The position numbers were made by a program, and so were the translations under genes. Of a DNA stretch of 64,000 nucleotides, positions 62,058 to 64,000 are shown in pieces. The stretch's first letter is position 1. The number at the start of each line of letters is the position of its first letter. The DNA is from Lingula anatina (Eukaryota > Brachiopoda > Lingulata > Lingulida > Lingulidae): assembly GCF_001039355.2 (NCBI RefSeq), contig NW_019776079.1:347532-411531 (forward strand), read 5' to 3'. The notes beneath the pieces were generated by a model. The model did not search any database. It saw nothing but the letters and a program-made list of their open reading frames with translations, and had not been told where the DNA came from.

Positions 62058-63975
62058 ATGAAACAATTCAAAGCACAGTTCATTTTCTCTTGGGTTTTAT
62101 GTATTTCATGTTTCATTACTAGGGCAGTGGATTGTCAGAAATGGTTTTCAGAGAAAAACGTAACACGATTTACATCTATCTTGGAAGAAAGAGTACGGCG
62201 ACTTATGAAATGTGGAGATATACCCGGACTTAGCATTGCCGTCGTAAAAGGAAACACGACAGTATTATTAAAAGGACTTGGGTATGGTGATGAGAAACGG
62301 CAGACGTTTGTGAACGAAGAGTCTTTGTTTTGCATCGCATCTCTGACTAAAGCATTTACGTCAACTCTTATCGCAAGCTTGTTGGGAGATAACGCTAAAA
62401 AGTGAGTAACTGCTTTGTACTTTGAAAAAAAAAAAAAAAAATGAAAGAGGAGACATGCAGTAGGTGGTGTTACATGTAGATTATTTAATAGTTTGCGAAT
62501 GCAGCGGTCTTTTAGCACCGTTATGTGCCAACTTCCAACTATCAAATACAAACTTGTATCGATCACCTGTATTGTTCCTGAATGCACAAATTACGTTCCC
62601 TTCGGTTTCCCTTTACATTTACTTCAAAAGATATCGATTCCAGGTGTTTCCTGATTTACCAACGATTTATAGCAAACTTATGCCATTTATATAATACAAA
62701 ACTCCGGTACAGTCATTTTGTATAAACTGACAATGACCTGACCTATTTTCCTTAAAAGACGTTATAAATCAAAAAAAAAAAAAAAAAAAAGAAAGAAATT
62801 TTGCCAAATTCTATTAATTTTGCTGTATTGCACGGCTTCTAAAAAACGATCTTACTGTTTATTTGCAGTGGTAGCGAATGAAAATACAATATAAGTTGTT
62901 ATAACAGCAGGTCTGTTTAATGATGGACAAAATTTTGTCCATTGTTTAAATTGCTGTTTCTGATAAAAAATTTAGAACAAATGCAGAGTGACCATTAGGA
63001 TACCATGTTTATTTTATTTTCATCTATTTTTGTCTTCAGCGTTACATGGGACACTCCTATTCGAGCCATCCTCGGTCACCACTTTTCTTTAGAGGACGTC
63101 AACAGCTCAGAGACTGCGTCACTTCGTGACCTACTCGCACACCGCATGGGTTTACCACGCTTTGACCTTGCCCGTTTCTCTACATCTTTTAGGAAAGAAT
63201 TTTACAAGTTAGTTTAAAGCATTTCTATTTAAAACCAGTGTGCTCTATCTATATTAACATCTCAATTTTATGTCTTATAGATATTGAAGTGGGTCGTGAA
63301 AACTGTAAAAGTGACAATATCCACGTAACGTGGCATAAATCAAGTAAAGTGTGGCACATTACAAAACGAGTGTGTGACAGTCGTGTGAAATGCAAATAGA
63401 TCATGTATCCACTAACGTACTACGCAAATCAACAATAAAAATTGAGTTGAAAAGGATGTTAGGAAGAAATATCGATGTCAGCCTCAGAGGTCTACTTTAG
63501 CGTCGCCTCTGTTCCATGTGAATTTCATGAGATTGGCGAAATGATAAGACAGGACATAACTTGCTCATCAACTGCACCAGTTTTTTTTTTCACCCAAGCC
63601 ATTTTCTGGATAAATTTATCATAGTCTCAAATTTTCTCATGCTATTGTTAAGATTGTGTACTTTTTCAATGAGTAATTTTATTGTGTAACGTAACAAATC
63701 ATGGTCTACTTCAGGCGTTTAAAATTCCTCCACCCCTCTGCGCCGCTGCGGCATAGGTTTATTTACAACAACTGGATGTACTTCTTAGCAGCCCGCGTCT
63801 CTGAGAAACTTGGAGGGAAACCTTGGGAAGAACTTTTGCAGCAGCGTATCTTTGATCCACTTAAAATGTCGTCAACGACCTTCACCAGTAAGCTTCATAC
63901 AAATTCAGTAAGATTTGTACATGCTTTGATTAGGACGACAGAAACAGTGGCAAATGTGGACCCACTTCTACATAG
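62058..63975 (+). CDS. Secreted serine beta-lactamase-like protein (5' part, runs off right edge)
   Basis: Three exons so far: 62058-62401, 63040-63207, 63715-63975, about 257 residues with matching phases. The N-terminus (MKQFKAQFIFSWVLCISC) is a signal peptide, cleaved probably near residue 23. The domain is the class C beta-lactamase / penicillin-binding-protein fold. SLTK (Ser95-x-x-Lys98) is the catalytic SxxK and YNN (Tyr188-x-Asn190) the YxN motif. Family stretches are IPGLSIAVVKG, VTWDTPIRAILG, SLRDLLAHRMGLP and EELLQQRIFDPLKMSSTTF. Animal members (LACTBL1-like, gigasin-6-like) are secreted proteins of uncertain substrate; antibiotic hydrolysis should not be assumed. The third motif (KTG/HxG) should lie beyond the window. 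A GTAAGC at 63888 is read through because the frame stays open and the continuation ends VDPLLHR, as expected. Confidence 0.88.
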
Positions 63976-64000
63976 GTAAATAAATAGCTGATTATAATTA

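Noticed and set aside
63888-63932. A 46-base intron at GTAAGC...GATTAG in the beta-lactamase-like gene
   Set aside because: Too short for the introns seen here, and the frame is open through it, ending in a plausible VDPLLHR before a good donor at 63976.
1-64000. CRISPR arrays, operons, riboswitches, tRNA or rRNA genes
   Set aside because: None seen. The window is animal nuclear DNA with spliced genes; the only tRNA-like signal is a possible SINE fragment at 54762-54842.

Overview
The window is AT-rich, intron-rich animal genomic DNA from an invertebrate. It has many short exons with GT-AG introns, several microsatellites, many short inverted-repeat transposons, two runs of N (26118-26560 and 54861-55127) and one isolated N at 9686. 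The proteins are close to vertebrate orthologues, and the repeats look like those of marine invertebrates. A lophotrochozoan or an ambulacrarian such as a hemichordate is plausible, but the sequence alone does not settle it. Exons were joined by hand from splice signals, reading-frame continuity and family resemblance. In five genes (SLCO4-type, GOLT1B, PEBP, ZRANB1, MGAT2) every phase closes and the CDS length is a multiple of three.

Layout. (1) 1-9069, minus strand: the N-terminal ~888 residues of LRRIQ1, running off the left edge. Its first three exons occur twice (7986-9278 and 9687-10980), probably an assembly or haplotype duplication. (2) 12451-18372, plus: an organic anion transporter of SLCO4 type, 689 aa. 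(3) 21548-25272, minus: GOLT1B/GOT1, 138 aa, tail to tail with the transporter. (4) 27058-29299, minus: a PEBP-family protein, 182 aa. (5) 31937-39535, plus: ZRANB1/Trabid deubiquitinase, 750 aa, head to head with PEBP across a short spacer holding a perfect CRE palindrome. (6) 43993-52713, minus: MGAT2 (N-acetylglucosaminyltransferase II), 493 aa in nine coding exons, tail to tail with ZRANB1. (7) 52714-62057: about 9 kb without a confident coding gene, holding repeats, a gap and possible 5' exons of MGAT2. (8) 62058 to the right edge, plus: the start of a secreted serine beta-lactamase-like protein.

The genes form no pathway or operon; they are ordinary conserved metazoan genes. GOLT1B (Golgi traffic) and MGAT2 (Golgi N-glycan branching) share only a compartment. 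I found no undescribed multi-gene system.

The most unusual material is non-coding. It includes a near-perfect 257-bp fold-back element with TAA target duplication inside an MGAT2 intron, and at least five further MITE-like elements in several families, two families present twice. There is also a 48-bp palindrome, a GC-AG intron in LRRIQ1, and a possible alternative first exon encoding another membrane anchor for MGAT2.
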